A stretch of 64,000 nt of DNA from an uncultured Bacilli bacterium (lineage in GTDB: Bacteria; Bacillota_I; Bacilli_A; ML615J-28; CAG-313), in the NCBI GenBank assembly GCA_934098295.1, contig CAKONV010000004.1:62001-126000 (forward strand). Direction: 5' to 3'. A program made the position numbers and the translations under genes. This document shows, in pieces, positions 1 through 9,271 of the stretch. Position 1 is the first letter of the stretch. Each line of letters starts with the position of its first letter. The notes under the pieces are model-generated. The model saw nothing but the letters and a program-made list of their open reading frames with translations, was not told the DNA's origin and did not search any database.

Positions 1-542
1 TCAAAGCATACCGCAATACGATTTTTATCATTTACTAGAGAAATGATATCTCGTAATTCTTCAAAATTGCGGCCCATTTCATTTCCTTTGCCAGCCATTG
101 TTTCTATTGCAATTACGCTTTTTAATCCTTTAGTGTTATCTAAAATTTTATTTATACCCTTAGCGATGAAACCAATTGCTTCTTCCGTACTACAATCAGT
201 GTGTGATCCAGGATGAAGCACTAAATACTTACAACCAATATCAGAAACACCTTTTAATTCTTGAGATAAAAAGTTAACGGCAAATTGAAATTTATCGTTA
301 TCCTTTCTAGCTAAGTTTACGATGTAAGGAGCATGAACAATAATGTCTTCTAACTCAATATTAGCCTCTTTAGCAACTTCGGCCATAAGTGAAGCGTTCA
401 TTTGTGATAATGGTTTTCTTATCGTGTTTTGAGGAGCTCCTAAATAAACCATAAAACAATTTGCATGATAACTTAAGGCTTCTTCAATACTACCTAAAAG
501 CATTTTATCGCCATTATTTCTTACATGACTACCTATTTTCAT
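1..542 (-). CDS. nfo: Deoxyribonuclease IV (endonuclease IV), C-terminus beyond window
   Basis: This is the N-terminal ~180 residues of an AP endonuclease of the TIM-barrel Nfo family, which nicks DNA 5' of abasic sites in base-excision repair and uses a tri-zinc centre. The translation begins MKIGSHVRNNGDKMLLGSIE and contains IIVHAPYIVNLA, YLVLHPGSH and IAIETMAGKGNE. These carry the expected zinc-binding His in HAPY and HPGSH and the Glu in the ETMAG motif. The ATG (complement of 540-542) lies inside the last codons of the upstream helicase gene, a 14-base overlap, so translation is probably coupled. The gene is last in the rsmE-mtaB-helicase-nfo operon within the visible sequence and is cut by the window edge, not truncated in nature. 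Identity is firm. Confidence 0.93.
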   Translation of the reverse strand, partial: MKIGSHVRNNGDKMLLGSIEEALSYHANCFMVYLGAPQNTIRKPLSQMNASLMAEVAKEANIELEDIIVHAPYIVNLARKDNDKFQFAVNFLSQELKGVSDIGCKYLVLHPGSHTDCSTEEAIGFIAKGINKILDNTKGLKSVIAIETMAGKGNEMGRNFEELRDIISLVNDKNRIAVCF

Positions 543-1875
543 TATAGCGTTCCTCTCTTGCTTTCTTTCGATAAATTTCTTCGATATGTTCTCTTTTAGC
601 TTTACGAATTCTTCGATCAATTTCTTCTTTTCTTTTTTTCTTATAGCCAGGTTTTACCTTTTTAGGCATTTTAACTTCCATATGTATTTTAGTTTCAATG
701 TCTTTTTTAAAGCTATGCGTTGGTTTCTTTTCTAATTTAGTTTCCACTAAACTATTATTAGAAATTTTCATAAACTTAACAATTAAGCCACGTTTTCTTA
801 ATTCTTTAACGTAAGAATCATCTTCATAGGCATATAAGCTAATAGCTATACCTTTAGTATTATTTCTAGCTGTTCTTCCTGTTCTATGAATATAGAATTC
901 AATGTCCTTCGGTAAATCAAAATTTATAACATGGCTTACCCCTAAAATATCGATACCACGAGCCGCAATATCCGAAGATATAACATAATGAAATTCCAAA
1001 TCATTAATTCTTCTAAGCATTTGTTTACGCTCTCTATCCTCTAAACCACCATGAATCTTGCCAACTTTATAACCGTTTTGAGCTAAAAACATCGCCAATT
1101 CTTCAACTTTTTCTTTAGTATTGACAAAAATTAAAGCTAAATAAGGATTGATTATTTTTAACAAATCAAGTAATACTACCTCTTTTTGTTTAGCTTTACA
1201 TTGAAGCATAATATGTTCAATATTGGGAGTTGTTAAAGTCTTTTCCTCTAAAACAATACTATCAACATTTTGTAAATATTTATTTAAAAATACTCTTAAG
1301 CCCTTAGGAATTGTTGCGGAAAAAATTAAAAACTGAGGATTATTTTGGATTTTACCAATGATGTGGTCAACTTCCATAATCTCTTCTTCTTCGAATATCA
1401 TATCAGCTTCATCAATTACTACACAAGAAGCATTGTGAATTTTTAAAATATTTTTTTCTACAACTAAATCATGAATTCGACCAATGGTACCTATAATAAT
1501 TTGAGGATTATTTTGTTCAAATTTTTTCAAATCATTATCACGATCAGTTCCCCCAATTACTTTAACTAAATTAATTTTTGTTGGGCAAGCCTCGGCAATG
1601 ATGCTAGCAACATTATATAACTGTTCAGCAAGTTCTCGCGTAGGTGATATTATTACGGTTTGACATGTCTTTTCGTTTTCTTTTAAATTTTGAAATACTG
1701 GCAATAAAAAAGCATGGGTTTTACCAGAACCTGTAGCACTTTCAACAATTAAACTTTCTTTTTTTATGGCTCTTGGGAGTACTTTAGCTTGAACTGGTGT
1801 AGGTGATTTAAAGTTGATTTTTTCCAATGCTTCATTAATATATTGTTTAAAATGATAATCTTTAAAACTACTCAT
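529..1875 (-). CDS. DEAD-box RNA helicase (CshB-like)
   Basis: This 448-residue ATP-dependent RNA helicase has both RecA-like lobes. Motifs in order are a Q motif (PTPVQAKVLP), Walker A (SATGSGKT), PTRELAEQ, the DEAD box, SAT, and HRTGRTAR near residue 330. The basic tail after residue 370 is rich in Lys/Arg, typical of CshB/DeaD-type helicases that work on ribosome assembly or cold-shock RNA. An AAGGAG site precedes the ATG. It overlaps mtaB by 8 bases at its start and nfo at its end, all on the minus strand, so it is cotranscribed with rRNA and tRNA modification genes. The specific symbol (cshB versus others) is inference from size and tail. Confidence 0.93.
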   Translation of the reverse strand: MSSFKDYHFKQYINEALEKINFKSPTPVQAKVLPRAIKKESLIVESATGSGKTHAFLLPVFQNLKENEKTCQTVIISPTRELAEQLYNVASIIAEACPTKINLVKVIGGTDRDNDLKKFEQNNPQIIIGTIGRIHDLVVEKNILKIHNASCVVIDEADMIFEEEEIMEVDHIIGKIQNNPQFLIFSATIPKGLRVFLNKYLQNVDSIVLEEKTLTTPNIEHIMLQCKAKQKEVVLLDLLKIINPYLALIFVNTKEKVEELAMFLAQNGYKVGKIHGGLEDRERKQMLRRINDLEFHYVISSDIAARGIDILGVSHVINFDLPKDIEFYIHRTGRTARNNTKGIAISLYAYEDDSYVKELRKRGLIVKFMKISNNSLVETKLEKKPTHSFKKDIETKIHMEVKMPKKVKPGYKKKRKEEIDRRIRKAKREHIEEIYRKKAREERYNENR

Positions 1876-3172
1876 GTTTTTCTCCTTCTTTTATACCGTA
1901 GATAATTCCATTTTCATATTTAGTAATCTTTAATTTAACAAATTTATTTGTTAAATCATCATTAGATTTAAAATAAATATCTAAATAGTTACTACTATGA
2001 CCATGGTAATAGTCATTCTTTTTGGTTTCTACTAAGACATCTAAAATTTGACCTAAATAAGAATTTATATAATTATCTTTTAAATCTTTCGCAATTTGTT
2101 GTAAAATATGAGCTCGCGATTTGATTACATCGCTTTTTAAATGTCCTTCCATATCATAAGCTTTTGTACCTTTTCGTTTCGAATATGGAAATACGTGCAT
2201 TTCATAAAAATTAATTCTTTTAATAAAGCGAACGGCTTCTTCAAATTCCTCTTCGGTTTCACCAACAAAGCCTGCTAAAATATCAGTGGTTAAAGCAATA
2301 TTAGGAAATAATTTTCTAATATCAGCTATTCGCAATTCATATTCAAGAGTTGTATATTTTCTATTCATACGCCTTAAAACGCCATCACTACCAGCTTGAA
2401 GCGGTATGTGAAGATGTTTGGCGACTCTATCCTCATATTTCTTTAATACATCTAAAAGTTCATCGGTAATTTCTTTTAATTCAATTGATGATAATCTTAA
2501 TCTAGGAAGGTTAGTTTCTTTCATAATTCTTTCAATTAAACCCGCTAAAGTAATTGTTTTCGTATCGAAGCCATAAGTTCCCGTATTAATACCCGCTAGA
2601 ATTACTTCTTTGGTTCCTTCATTAACTAGATTATTTATTTCCTCAATTATACTATCGGCATTTCGGCTTCTAATTTTACCTCTAGCATAAGGAATAGCAC
2701 AATAACTACAATAATTTTCACATCCATCTTGAATTTTTATAAATCCTCGTGTATGAGTTTTTAATTTACTAACCTTCATTTCTTCATACACCGGTTGTTC
2801 TAAAAGATTAGAAACCATTTCAATGGATTTTTTTGTTTGTAGATAACTATTTATTAGCTCGTAAACTTGGAGTTTATTATTATTACCAATAACAATATCC
2901 GCAATTTCTGATGCTGTTTGGGGATTTAGTTGGCTAAAACACCCCATAGCCACAACTATCGAGCTAGGATTTTGTCTTTTAGCCGCATGTAACATTTGTC
3001 TACTTTTTTGATCGGAAGTTGCTGTTACGGTACAAGTATTTACAATATAAACATCACAAACTTCATTAGATTTCTTTAAAAGCCAACCATGATTGATTAA
3101 ATCATTGATAACAGCTTCACTTTCATAACTATTTACTTTACAGCCTAAAGTTATAATGCTAAATGTAATCAT
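1868..3172 (-). CDS. mtaB: tRNA t6A37 methylthiotransferase
   Basis: This 434-residue radical SAM methylthiotransferase adds a methylthio group to t6A at position 37 of ANN-decoding tRNAs. An N-terminal UPF0004 domain supplies three cysteines (TLGCKVN, VNTCTV, AMGCFS) for one Fe-S cluster. The radical SAM motif is CENYCSYCAIPYARG, followed by a C-terminal TRAM-like domain. The length and the GCKVN and CSYCAIPYARG signatures favour MtaB over MiaB. The start ATG has GGAGG seven bases upstream and overlaps the TGA stop of rsmE (ATGA), a classic coupling junction; an rsmE-mtaB pair is common in Bacilli and relatives. Confidence 0.92.
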   Translation of the reverse strand: MITFSIITLGCKVNSYESEAVINDLINHGWLLKKSNEVCDVYIVNTCTVTATSDQKSRQMLHAAKRQNPSSIVVAMGCFSQLNPQTASEIADIVIGNNNKLQVYELINSYLQTKKSIEMVSNLLEQPVYEEMKVSKLKTHTRGFIKIQDGCENYCSYCAIPYARGKIRSRNADSIIEEINNLVNEGTKEVILAGINTGTYGFDTKTITLAGLIERIMKETNLPRLRLSSIELKEITDELLDVLKKYEDRVAKHLHIPLQAGSDGVLRRMNRKYTTLEYELRIADIRKLFPNIALTTDILAGFVGETEEEFEEAVRFIKRINFYEMHVFPYSKRKGTKAYDMEGHLKSDVIKSRAHILQQIAKDLKDNYINSYLGQILDVLVETKKNDYYHGHSSNYLDIYFKSNDDLTNKFVKLKITKYENGIIYGIKEGEKHE

Positions 3173-3906
3173 TCCTTAGCCTCCAGTTCATAACTTATAG
3201 CCGCCATTACATACAAAGGGGCTACTTGAGTTCTTAAAATTCTTGGTCCTAAACTAATTGGTAAAAAGTTGTTATTTTTTAATAATTCAACTTCCTTATC
3301 ACTTATTCCACCTTCCGGACCGACTAAAACTAATATTTTTTTAGCCTTTTGTTCTCTTAAGATTTTCTTAAAAGAATCATCGCTACTACTTGCCTCATAA
3401 GCATACAAACACAAATCATAACTATTCCTTAATTTTAATAAGCTATTAAAACTAATTAGTTCTTCAACTATTAATTTCTTACTGCGATGTGATTGTTCAG
3501 ATGCTTCTTTAGCAATATGATTTAAGCGTTCTTTCTTTTTACTAAATTGTTCAGCATTAATTTTAATAATCGATCTTTCCATATTAACTGGTAAGTATTT
3601 ACTAGCACCAAGTTCTGTAATATAGTCAATAACTTCTTCCATTTTTTCTCTTCTAACTAATCCTTGGGCAATTGTAACTTCTACTGGTAATTCCTTAGAT
3701 TCAAAATATATTTCAATAATTTCTAGTTTTACTTGAGTTTTAGAAATTTCAACTATTTTAGCAATATAAGTATTAACTTCATCACAGACATAGACCTTAT
3801 CATCAAGTTTCATTCGCATGACTGTTCCGATGTGAAAAGCATCTTCATTGTTAATAAAAATAAAAGGTGGATTAATTTGTTCACTTTTTACAAAATAACG
3901 TTGCAT
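3169..3906 (-). CDS. rsmE: 16S rRNA (uracil-1498-N3)-methyltransferase
   Basis: This 245-residue SPOUT-class methyltransferase methylates U1498 of 16S rRNA. It has the N-terminal PUA-like part (MQRYFV start, HIGTVMRMKLDD) and the C-terminal knotted SAM site with LVGPEGGISDKEVELL and SLGPRILRTQVAPLY, both diagnostic of RsmE. It is the first gene of the rsmE-mtaB-helicase-nfo operon, behind a consensus promoter at 3945-3973. The stop is TGA, overlapping the next ATG, which is one of several clear uses of TGA as a stop in this window. Confidence 0.94.
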   Translation of the reverse strand: MQRYFVKSEQINPPFIFINNEDAFHIGTVMRMKLDDKVYVCDEVNTYIAKIVEISKTQVKLEIIEIYFESKELPVEVTIAQGLVRREKMEEVIDYITELGASKYLPVNMERSIIKINAEQFSKKKERLNHIAKEASEQSHRSKKLIVEELISFNSLLKLRNSYDLCLYAYEASSSDDSFKKILREQKAKKILVLVGPEGGISDKEVELLKNNNFLPISLGPRILRTQVAPLYVMAAISYELEAKE

Positions 3907-3944
3907 ATTTTTCCTCCTTTTCTTCTTAATTTTTTTATATAACT

Positions 3945-3973
3945 ATTATACCAAAATATAGGTTTTTTTGCAA
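3945..3973 (-). promoter_or_regulatory. Sigma-A-type promoter for rsmE operon
   Basis: On the minus strand TTGCAA (3968-3973) and TATAAT (3945-3950) are separated by exactly 17 bases, about 40 bases upstream of the rsmE start codon. It is a near-consensus housekeeping promoter. Confidence 0.75.
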
Positions 3974-4030
3974 GAACATTAAATTTATGAAATTTAATTT
4001 TGCTATTTTTCATCATCAATCAAGTAAATG

Positions 4031-4039
4031 TGATATAAT
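4031..4039 (+). promoter_or_regulatory. Extended -10 promoter for DtxR-like regulator
   Basis: TGATATAAT (extended -10, TGnTATAAT) lies about 20 bases before the regulator's start. No good -35 is visible, which is normal for extended -10 promoters. Confidence 0.55.
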
Positions 4040-4060
4040 AGTCATTGTGAGGTGATGAAA

Positions 4061-4426
4061 TTGAATATTCATGAATCTGCCGAAGATTATTTAGAACGTA
4101 TTCTAATGTTATCAAAGAAAATGAGCAAAGTTCGCTCGATTGATATTGCCGTTGATATGAATTATTCAAAACCAAGTATTTCTAGAGCTATCAAAAATCT
4201 TAAAGAAAATGGTTATATTAATGTTGACGCAAATGGTAATATTACATTAACAGAAAAAGGATGGGAAATTGCCAATCGCATTTATGAAAGACATACGATT
4301 TTAACAAAAATATTTGTTGCTTTAGGTGTATCTCAAGAAACTGCCGCAAGTGATGCTTGTAAAGTTGAACATGATTTAAGCCAAGAAACCTTTGATGCAC
4401 TAAAAAAATATTTAGAAAAAAAATAA
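4061..4426 (+). CDS. DtxR/MntR-family metal-dependent regulator
   Basis: A short winged-helix regulator of about 121 residues. The N-terminal helix ESAEDYLERILML, the recognition region IAVDMNYSKPSISRAIKNLK and the dimerisation part (RHTILTKIFVALGV, CKVEHDLSQE) match the DtxR/MntR group, which sense Mn or Fe and control metal transport. The H and E of CKVEHDLS are typical metal ligands. I place the start at TTG 4061 because AGGTGA ends six bases before it; an upstream GTG/ATG at 4052-4055 would overlap the Shine-Dalgarno site. It has no C-terminal SH3-like domain, as in MntR. It is one of the few plus-strand genes and is flanked by an intrinsic terminator, so it is monocistronic. No metal transporter is adjacent. 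Confidence 0.85.
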   Translation: MNIHESAEDYLERILMLSKKMSKVRSIDIAVDMNYSKPSISRAIKNLKENGYINVDANGNITLTEKGWEIANRIYERHTILTKIFVALGVSQETAASDACKVEHDLSQETFDALKKYLEKK

Positions 4427-4455
4427 TGATGTACTTTTTATTTTAAATTTTTAAA

Positions 4456-4492
4456 AGAGGCCGTAACTAAAATTGTTTACGGTCTCTTTTTA
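4456..4492 (+). terminator. Bidirectional intrinsic terminator
   Basis: An 11-base stem (AGAGGCCGTAA pairing with TTACGGTCTCT, one G-U pair) is followed by a T-run. It sits between the convergent regulator and GH5 genes and can serve both strands. Confidence 0.8.
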
Positions 4493-4497
4493 TTTCA

Positions 4498-5907
4498 TTA
4501 TGCTTCTGGCAAACCAGCTCTTTTTCTAGTAATCTTTTTATAATAAACTCCCCATTCTTTTAAAGCATCATCACTAAAATCCGTTAAACTAGATGTTGAC
4601 TGTTTTAAAATTGAAGCACTTCCTTTACTATTAGAAATATTCCAAGCAACATAACTAATGTTCTTTAAATCTAAAAAATTATACCAAGCTTCACATGAGG
4701 AATAATTGATAGATCCATCACCGCTGGCATCCATTCCTCCATGTTCTGATATAAAAACGGGAAAGCCTTTGTTATAAGCTGCCATAACTTGACTTGTTGA
4801 AATATGATCAGCAGCATAAAAGTGATATGTATACATAATATTAGTATAGCCTTCCAAAGGGCTAGCCATAACACTATATAAATCGGCACTCCAATGTGGA
4901 TTTCCTACTAAAATCACAGCATCAGCCGTATTATTTCTTATAATTGGTATAATTCTATTGGCATACTTTTTACAATCTTCCCAAGTTGTTGTTCCACATG
5001 GTTCATTCATGATTTCATATAATACATTATCATAATCAGCAAATTCTTTACTTATTTTATCAAAGAATTCTGCTGCTTCATTAACATAATACAATGGATT
5101 TTTATCTAAAGGATCAACAGCACCAACCATATGCCAATCAACAATTACGTACATGTCAAGACTAGTTGCAATTTTAATACCTTCTACTACTTTATCGTAC
5201 ATGTATTTTTTTCTTGATTCACCACCATCACAATAACCATCTTCAGATGTGTACATTGAAAGTCTCAAAACATTAATACCAAATTCATTATGAATAGCAT
5301 CTATAGTATCATAATTAATATAACGGCCAAACCATTGAATTCCGTGAGTAGAAAGGCCAACAAGTTGGAAGTTTTCACCACGACTATCCTTTAGATCAGC
5401 TCCTTCAACTTTTAATTTACCATGATGGGAATAACTATTATATGAATAAAGAACACTACTTTCTTTCATTCCACAATCAATGCATTCTAAATGTTTTGAA
5501 CCATAATGTTTTTTCGTAGCTTTTACATCAATAACATATTTTTTATTGGGATGATTAGTGGCATCAATTTCATATTCTTCTTTATAACTACAGTTATGAC
5601 AAAGAGTTGTATCTAGACCTGTTTGTGTACAAGTAGGATCAACTATTATGTGATATAAATCGTGTTCTTTTTGCCTTTTAGCCACTTTCTGTACTTTTCC
5701 ACATTCTACACAAACATATTTTGCTTCCACATAAGCTAAACATGGTGTATCTGAAGGGAAAACCCAAGAAAATTCACTACATTCATGAGAATCAATAGGG
5801 TTATCATCAACATTGTCATCAGGATCTTTTTCTTTTTTACAAGAAAAATTTAATAGTTGTAACAACATAAATGAACAAATTATGATAAATTTTATTCTTT
5901 TTTTCAT
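4498..5907 (-). CDS. Lipoprotein glycoside hydrolase family 5 with CxxC-repeat stalk
   Basis: This 469-residue exported lipoprotein has a signal peptide ending in a lipobox (LNFSC, Cys23). Residues 40-150 hold a Cys-rich stalk with CxxC pairs (CVEC, CHNC, CIDC) and VDPTCTQTG-type repeats. A GH5 barrel fills about 160-460. Within it DWH lies at 257-259, the acid/base Glu302 in IMNEP, and the nucleophile Glu388 in FISEHGG; YTYHFYAA also fits. GH5 enzymes cut beta-glucans, mannans or related plant polysaccharides, but the exact substrate cannot be read from sequence. The same CxxC repeat type recurs in the lipoprotein at 36649-37401. It lies downstream of the kinase/GH4 operon but is separated from it by a terminator. 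Confidence 0.9.
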   Translation of the reverse strand: MKKRIKFIIICSFMLLQLLNFSCKKEKDPDDNVDDNPIDSHECSEFSWVFPSDTPCLAYVEAKYVCVECGKVQKVAKRQKEHDLYHIIVDPTCTQTGLDTTLCHNCSYKEEYEIDATNHPNKKYVIDVKATKKHYGSKHLECIDCGMKESSVLYSYNSYSHHGKLKVEGADLKDSRGENFQLVGLSTHGIQWFGRYINYDTIDAIHNEFGINVLRLSMYTSEDGYCDGGESRKKYMYDKVVEGIKIATSLDMYVIVDWHMVGAVDPLDKNPLYYVNEAAEFFDKISKEFADYDNVLYEIMNEPCGTTTWEDCKKYANRIIPIIRNNTADAVILVGNPHWSADLYSVMASPLEGYTNIMYTYHFYAADHISTSQVMAAYNKGFPVFISEHGGMDASGDGSINYSSCEAWYNFLDLKNISYVAWNISNSKGSASILKQSTSSLTDFSDDALKEWGVYYKKITRKRAGLPEA

Positions 5908-5923
5908 TTTATTTCCTTTTTAT

Positions 5924-5956
5924 AAAAACAGTCTTAAAAAGTTTAAGGCTGTTTTT
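5924..5956 (-). terminator. Intrinsic terminator after the BadF-type kinase
   Basis: A 15-base stem, AAAAACAGCCTTAAA against TTTAAGACTGTTTTT, with T-rich flanks on both sides lies between the kinase stop and the GH5 start. Confidence 0.75.
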
Positions 5957-5962
5957 ATTATT

Positions 5963-6964
5963 TTATTTATTATCCAAAGCCTCTTTAACGGCTTCAATTA
6001 GTTCTAATCGTTTTTCATAATCAGGATAAGAACCAGTTGCAAGTTCATAAGCCCAAACGATGGCACCTGTTGCAGGTGGCACTTCTAAGACTTTAAATTT
6101 GCACTTTCTTTTAGTATACTCATTAACTTTTCTTTTAAATTCATCAATTAAAAGTGGACAACTTCCTTTAACATAGACACTACCAGCAAGAACTACTTCC
6201 GGTTCTTCTCCTAGTTCTAATCTAACAACAGCTGCTGAGGCACTACGTGCTAAATTATCAGCCATATCAATTAGAATTTTTTGGGCTACTTTATCCCCTC
6301 TATTTGCTTCTTCAAAACAAGCAATGGTTAAAATATTATAATCAACTTTTCTCGATACATATTTTAAAACAATATCTTCCATTAAAAACGATTCATCATC
6401 ATTTTCTAAAAGGCTTAAAGTTATTGGGGTTAAAGAAGTTTTTTCACCAAAGCGCATTATTTCATCAAAGCAAGCCCTAATTACCTTACGCGATACATAT
6501 CTACCACCAGCTTCATCACCAACAAGCTCGCCAACACCACCAACTTGAATGGTATTACCTAACTTATCAATACCACTAACGCTTGTTCCCGTTCCATTAA
6601 TAGAACATACACCATACCCTAAAGTTGTACCGACTTTAATTCCTAGGGTTGAATCGTTAACAACTCTAAAATTTTTAAAACCTAGTTTAGCAATGACATC
6701 ACTCAAACAATCATGTTGATAAGGAATATCATGGCCAGCAAGTCCAAATACGCTTGCTTTTATATCACTAGGCCTTAAATGATGTTTAGGCAAAAAATCA
6801 TCAAAAACTTCTTTCATAACTCGGTAGCTACCTTCAAAACTATCGGCAAGACCTTCATGACTACAAGTACCACCACGATACATGTCGACAAAAGTACCAT
6901 CAGTTGTAAATAAGAAGTAATCTGTTTTGGTGTTTCCACCATCAACACCTAAAATATAATCCAT
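5963..6964 (-). CDS. BadF/BadG-type sugar kinase (N-acetylglucosamine kinase-like)
   Basis: This 333-residue ASKHA-fold ATPase has a phosphate-1 motif ILGVDGGNTKTDYFLF at the N-terminus and later GTGTSVSGID and VGGVGELVGDEAGG motifs. The latter set is typical of eukaryote-type GlcNAc kinase within the BadF/BadG family. It would phosphorylate free GlcNAc, glucosamine or a related sugar in the cytosol. The start has AGGTG four bases upstream and lies 8 bases after the GH4 stop, so the two are cotranscribed and probably act in the same sugar pathway. The exact substrate is inference. Confidence 0.85.
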   Translation of the reverse strand: MDYILGVDGGNTKTDYFLFTTDGTFVDMYRGGTCSHEGLADSFEGSYRVMKEVFDDFLPKHHLRPSDIKASVFGLAGHDIPYQHDCLSDVIAKLGFKNFRVVNDSTLGIKVGTTLGYGVCSINGTGTSVSGIDKLGNTIQVGGVGELVGDEAGGRYVSRKVIRACFDEIMRFGEKTSLTPITLSLLENDDESFLMEDIVLKYVSRKVDYNILTIACFEEANRGDKVAQKILIDMADNLARSASAAVVRLELGEEPEVVLAGSVYVKGSCPLLIDEFKRKVNEYTKRKCKFKVLEVPPATGAIVWAYELATGSYPDYEKRLELIEAVKEALDNK

Positions 6965-6971
6965 AAAACAC

Positions 6972-8276
6972 CTATTTAGTTTGATTTTCTTTTAAATATT
7001 TAGCAAATTGTGGTAAGTATTGTTTATGAGCCTCTAGTAATTCATGGAAACAATCCCATGCTTTTTGATGATCAAATACTAATGGATTAATCATTAAAGC
7101 ACGCATAGCTTCATCAATATCACCAGTTAAAGCCGCACGAACAGCATGTTTTTCATAGGCCTTCATCATATGCATGATTTCTTCAATATGTTCGTTATGA
7201 TAATTAGTCATAATAGGAGTTGCACCATCTTTACCGATAACGGCATTAATTTCAACTGCATCATTATCACCCATAAAAGGAATTGCACCCTTATTTAAGA
7301 TGTTAACAACATGTACTTCTTTTTTATCATTATAGATTGCATCTACTAAGTTAATAGCAGCTTCCGAATAACGAGCTCCACCACGTTTACTTAATAATTC
7401 TGGTTTTTCATGTAATTCTTGATGAGAATATAATTCTAATAATTGTTCTTCGATTTCTAAACAAATTTGACCACGACATTTTTCAGCATGTAAACAATGA
7501 TCTAATTTTTCATCACGATGATAATAATATTCTAAATAACAAGTAGGAATAGCACCAACTGTTTGAATTAATTCTCTACTAAAACCACCCGTAGGAATAT
7601 TTTTCATAGTTGCACTATTTAAGCCTGCTTTCATAGCTTCTGATAGATAATCTTTTCCATTATCTTCAATCTTAGTTACCCATGCCAAATGGTTCAAACC
7701 TAAATATTGAACATATGCATTAGGAAGTTTTAATTGATTACGAATACTATCAATTGTATTAATAGGAACATTACATAAGCCCATCATTTTAATAGGTGAA
7801 TTGTTTAAAACAGCTTCTGCAATCATACCACTAGGATTACTAAAATTAATTAACCAAGCATCTGGACAACATTTTTCCATATGTTTGCAAATATTTAGTA
7901 TTTGAGGAATGGTACGCATACCCTTAAAGAAGCCACCAATACCATTAGTTTCTTGACCAATCATTCCATACTTTAGAGGAATGGTTTCATCTAAAATACG
8001 AGCAGGAAGTTTTCCAACTCTAATTTGAGCAAGGACGAAACTAGCACCCATAAGTGATGCATCCAAATCATCTGTTAAAACAACCTTTGTATCCATACCA
8101 GCAGCTTTAATCATTCTTTGAACTAAGCCACCAACGATATTTCTTTTTCTTTCATCAATATCCATTAAATATAATTCTGATAGAGGAATAACGTCTTTTT
8201 TATTAATTAATCCTTCAATCAATTCAGGTGTATAAGTGGAACCTGATCCAATAATAGCAATTTTAATACCTTTCAT
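6972..8276 (-). CDS. GH4 family 6-phospho-glycosidase
   Basis: This 434-residue NAD- and Mn-dependent family 4 glycosidase uses a redox-elimination mechanism. The Rossmann motif IAIIGSGSTYTPELI is at the N-terminus, with FSNPSGMIAEAV, the metal-binding Cys in MGLCNVPIN and the catalytic ARYSEAA region following. The GQETNGIGGFFKGMRTIPQI segment matches 6-phospho-beta-glucosidases (LicH/CelF type) better than alpha-galactosidases. It is expected to hydrolyse phosphorylated disaccharides in the cytosol. AAGGAG lies 12 bases upstream of the ATG and a consensus promoter at 8304-8332. No PTS transporter is visible in the window, so substrate supply is unknown. Confidence 0.9.
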   Translation of the reverse strand: MKGIKIAIIGSGSTYTPELIEGLINKKDVIPLSELYLMDIDERKRNIVGGLVQRMIKAAGMDTKVVLTDDLDASLMGASFVLAQIRVGKLPARILDETIPLKYGMIGQETNGIGGFFKGMRTIPQILNICKHMEKCCPDAWLINFSNPSGMIAEAVLNNSPIKMMGLCNVPINTIDSIRNQLKLPNAYVQYLGLNHLAWVTKIEDNGKDYLSEAMKAGLNSATMKNIPTGGFSRELIQTVGAIPTCYLEYYYHRDEKLDHCLHAEKCRGQICLEIEEQLLELYSHQELHEKPELLSKRGGARYSEAAINLVDAIYNDKKEVHVVNILNKGAIPFMGDNDAVEINAVIGKDGATPIMTNYHNEHIEEIMHMMKAYEKHAVRAALTGDIDEAMRALMINPLVFDHQKAWDCFHELLEAHKQYLPQFAKYLKENQTK

Positions 8277-8303
8277 TTTTGTTAAATCTCCTTATCACTT
8301 AAA

Positions 8304-8332
8304 ATTATACCACTTTATTACTTTTTATTCAA
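8304..8332 (-). promoter_or_regulatory. Promoter of the GH4-kinase operon
   Basis: Minus-strand TTGAAT (8327-8332), a 17-base spacer and TATAAT (8304-8309) stand just upstream of the GH4 ribosome-binding site. Confidence 0.72.
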
Positions 8333-8362
8333 GAATATTACCAAGCATTAAAATAATATTCA

Positions 8363-9205
8363 TTAATTCCAACGTTTTTTAAGATCGTAACCAAATATTT
8401 GAACAACATCAAATAAATTACTTTTTAAAATATCACTAGGAATAATCAAGCCACCACCATTGCCATCTATATCGTAACCAAATTCTTTATATGCACTCCA
8501 TACAATATGAGCACATTGCGTAGGATTAATTTTCTTTTTACTAGTAAAAATACCTGTAAAAGGTGAATACTTTAAATCAATTAAATTATTTACTGCGTAA
8601 TCAACAATTCTATTTTTTTCATCATCACTAATTTTAGGTTGTAAAATAACGAAAGTAGTTCGGTCCGTAAAATCACTAATATAACCAATTGAACTAGTAG
8701 TGCCAATCGTATAGGCTTGTAAGAAAGTTTCTTCTACAGCATCAACAACCAAACCAGCATGGCCTAAACGTGACAATAATAAATTTGTAGATGTTCCAAC
8801 AATAACATCACCCTTATTTAGATAACAATATTTTATAGCCTTATCCAAATAACTTGAAAACATATAAGGAGTTGAAAAATCAGTAACTACGGTATAATTA
8901 TAAAAATACGATTCTTGAATTTCCAAAATTCTTTTTTTCCCATTAGCACCATTATTTAAGCAACGATTAATTCCTAATTTTGTTAATCCTGTTTGTTTAT
9001 ATAAAACTTCATAATCATCATCACTTAAAACCTGTTTATTAATTATTTCTTCAATATCAACTTTTTCATATTTCGGTCCAATATATTTGACACTTTTGCC
9101 ACTAATTATAACAATTAATTCAATTAATGCTAATACTACTAAAAAGGTTATTAAAACTTTGACAATTTTTCTTCTATTATTATATATTTTCATTAATAAA
9201 TTCAT
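8363..9205 (-). CDS. Membrane-anchored permuted NlpC/P60-like cysteine hydrolase
   Basis: This 280-residue protein has one N-terminal transmembrane segment (about residues 14-35) and an extracellular domain. The catalytic order is permuted: GDVIVGTS and the His motif RLGHAGLVVD come first, and the Cys motif NPTQCAHIVWSAYKEFG is near the C-terminus. That is the layout of YiiX/YebB and LRAT-like members of the NlpC/P60 superfamily, which hydrolyse amide or ester bonds in peptides or lipids. A GGG-containing loop and a SDIL segment follow. Peptidoglycan or lipid substrate cannot be decided. AGGTGA precedes the ATG by six bases and an extended -10 (TGATATAAT) lies upstream. It is followed by the GH4 operon with its own promoter. 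Confidence 0.72.
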   Translation of the reverse strand: MNLLMKIYNNRRKIVKVLITFLVVLALIELIVIISGKSVKYIGPKYEKVDIEEIINKQVLSDDDYEVLYKQTGLTKLGINRCLNNGANGKKRILEIQESYFYNYTVVTDFSTPYMFSSYLDKAIKYCYLNKGDVIVGTSTNLLLSRLGHAGLVVDAVEETFLQAYTIGTTSSIGYISDFTDRTTFVILQPKISDDEKNRIVDYAVNNLIDLKYSPFTGIFTSKKKINPTQCAHIVWSAYKEFGYDIDGNGGGLIIPSDILKSNLFDVVQIFGYDLKKRWN

Positions 9206-9271
9206 ATAATTTCACCTATTTGTTATTATTATATCAAAAAAACATTAAACTAAATATTAATAAAGAAAAAA

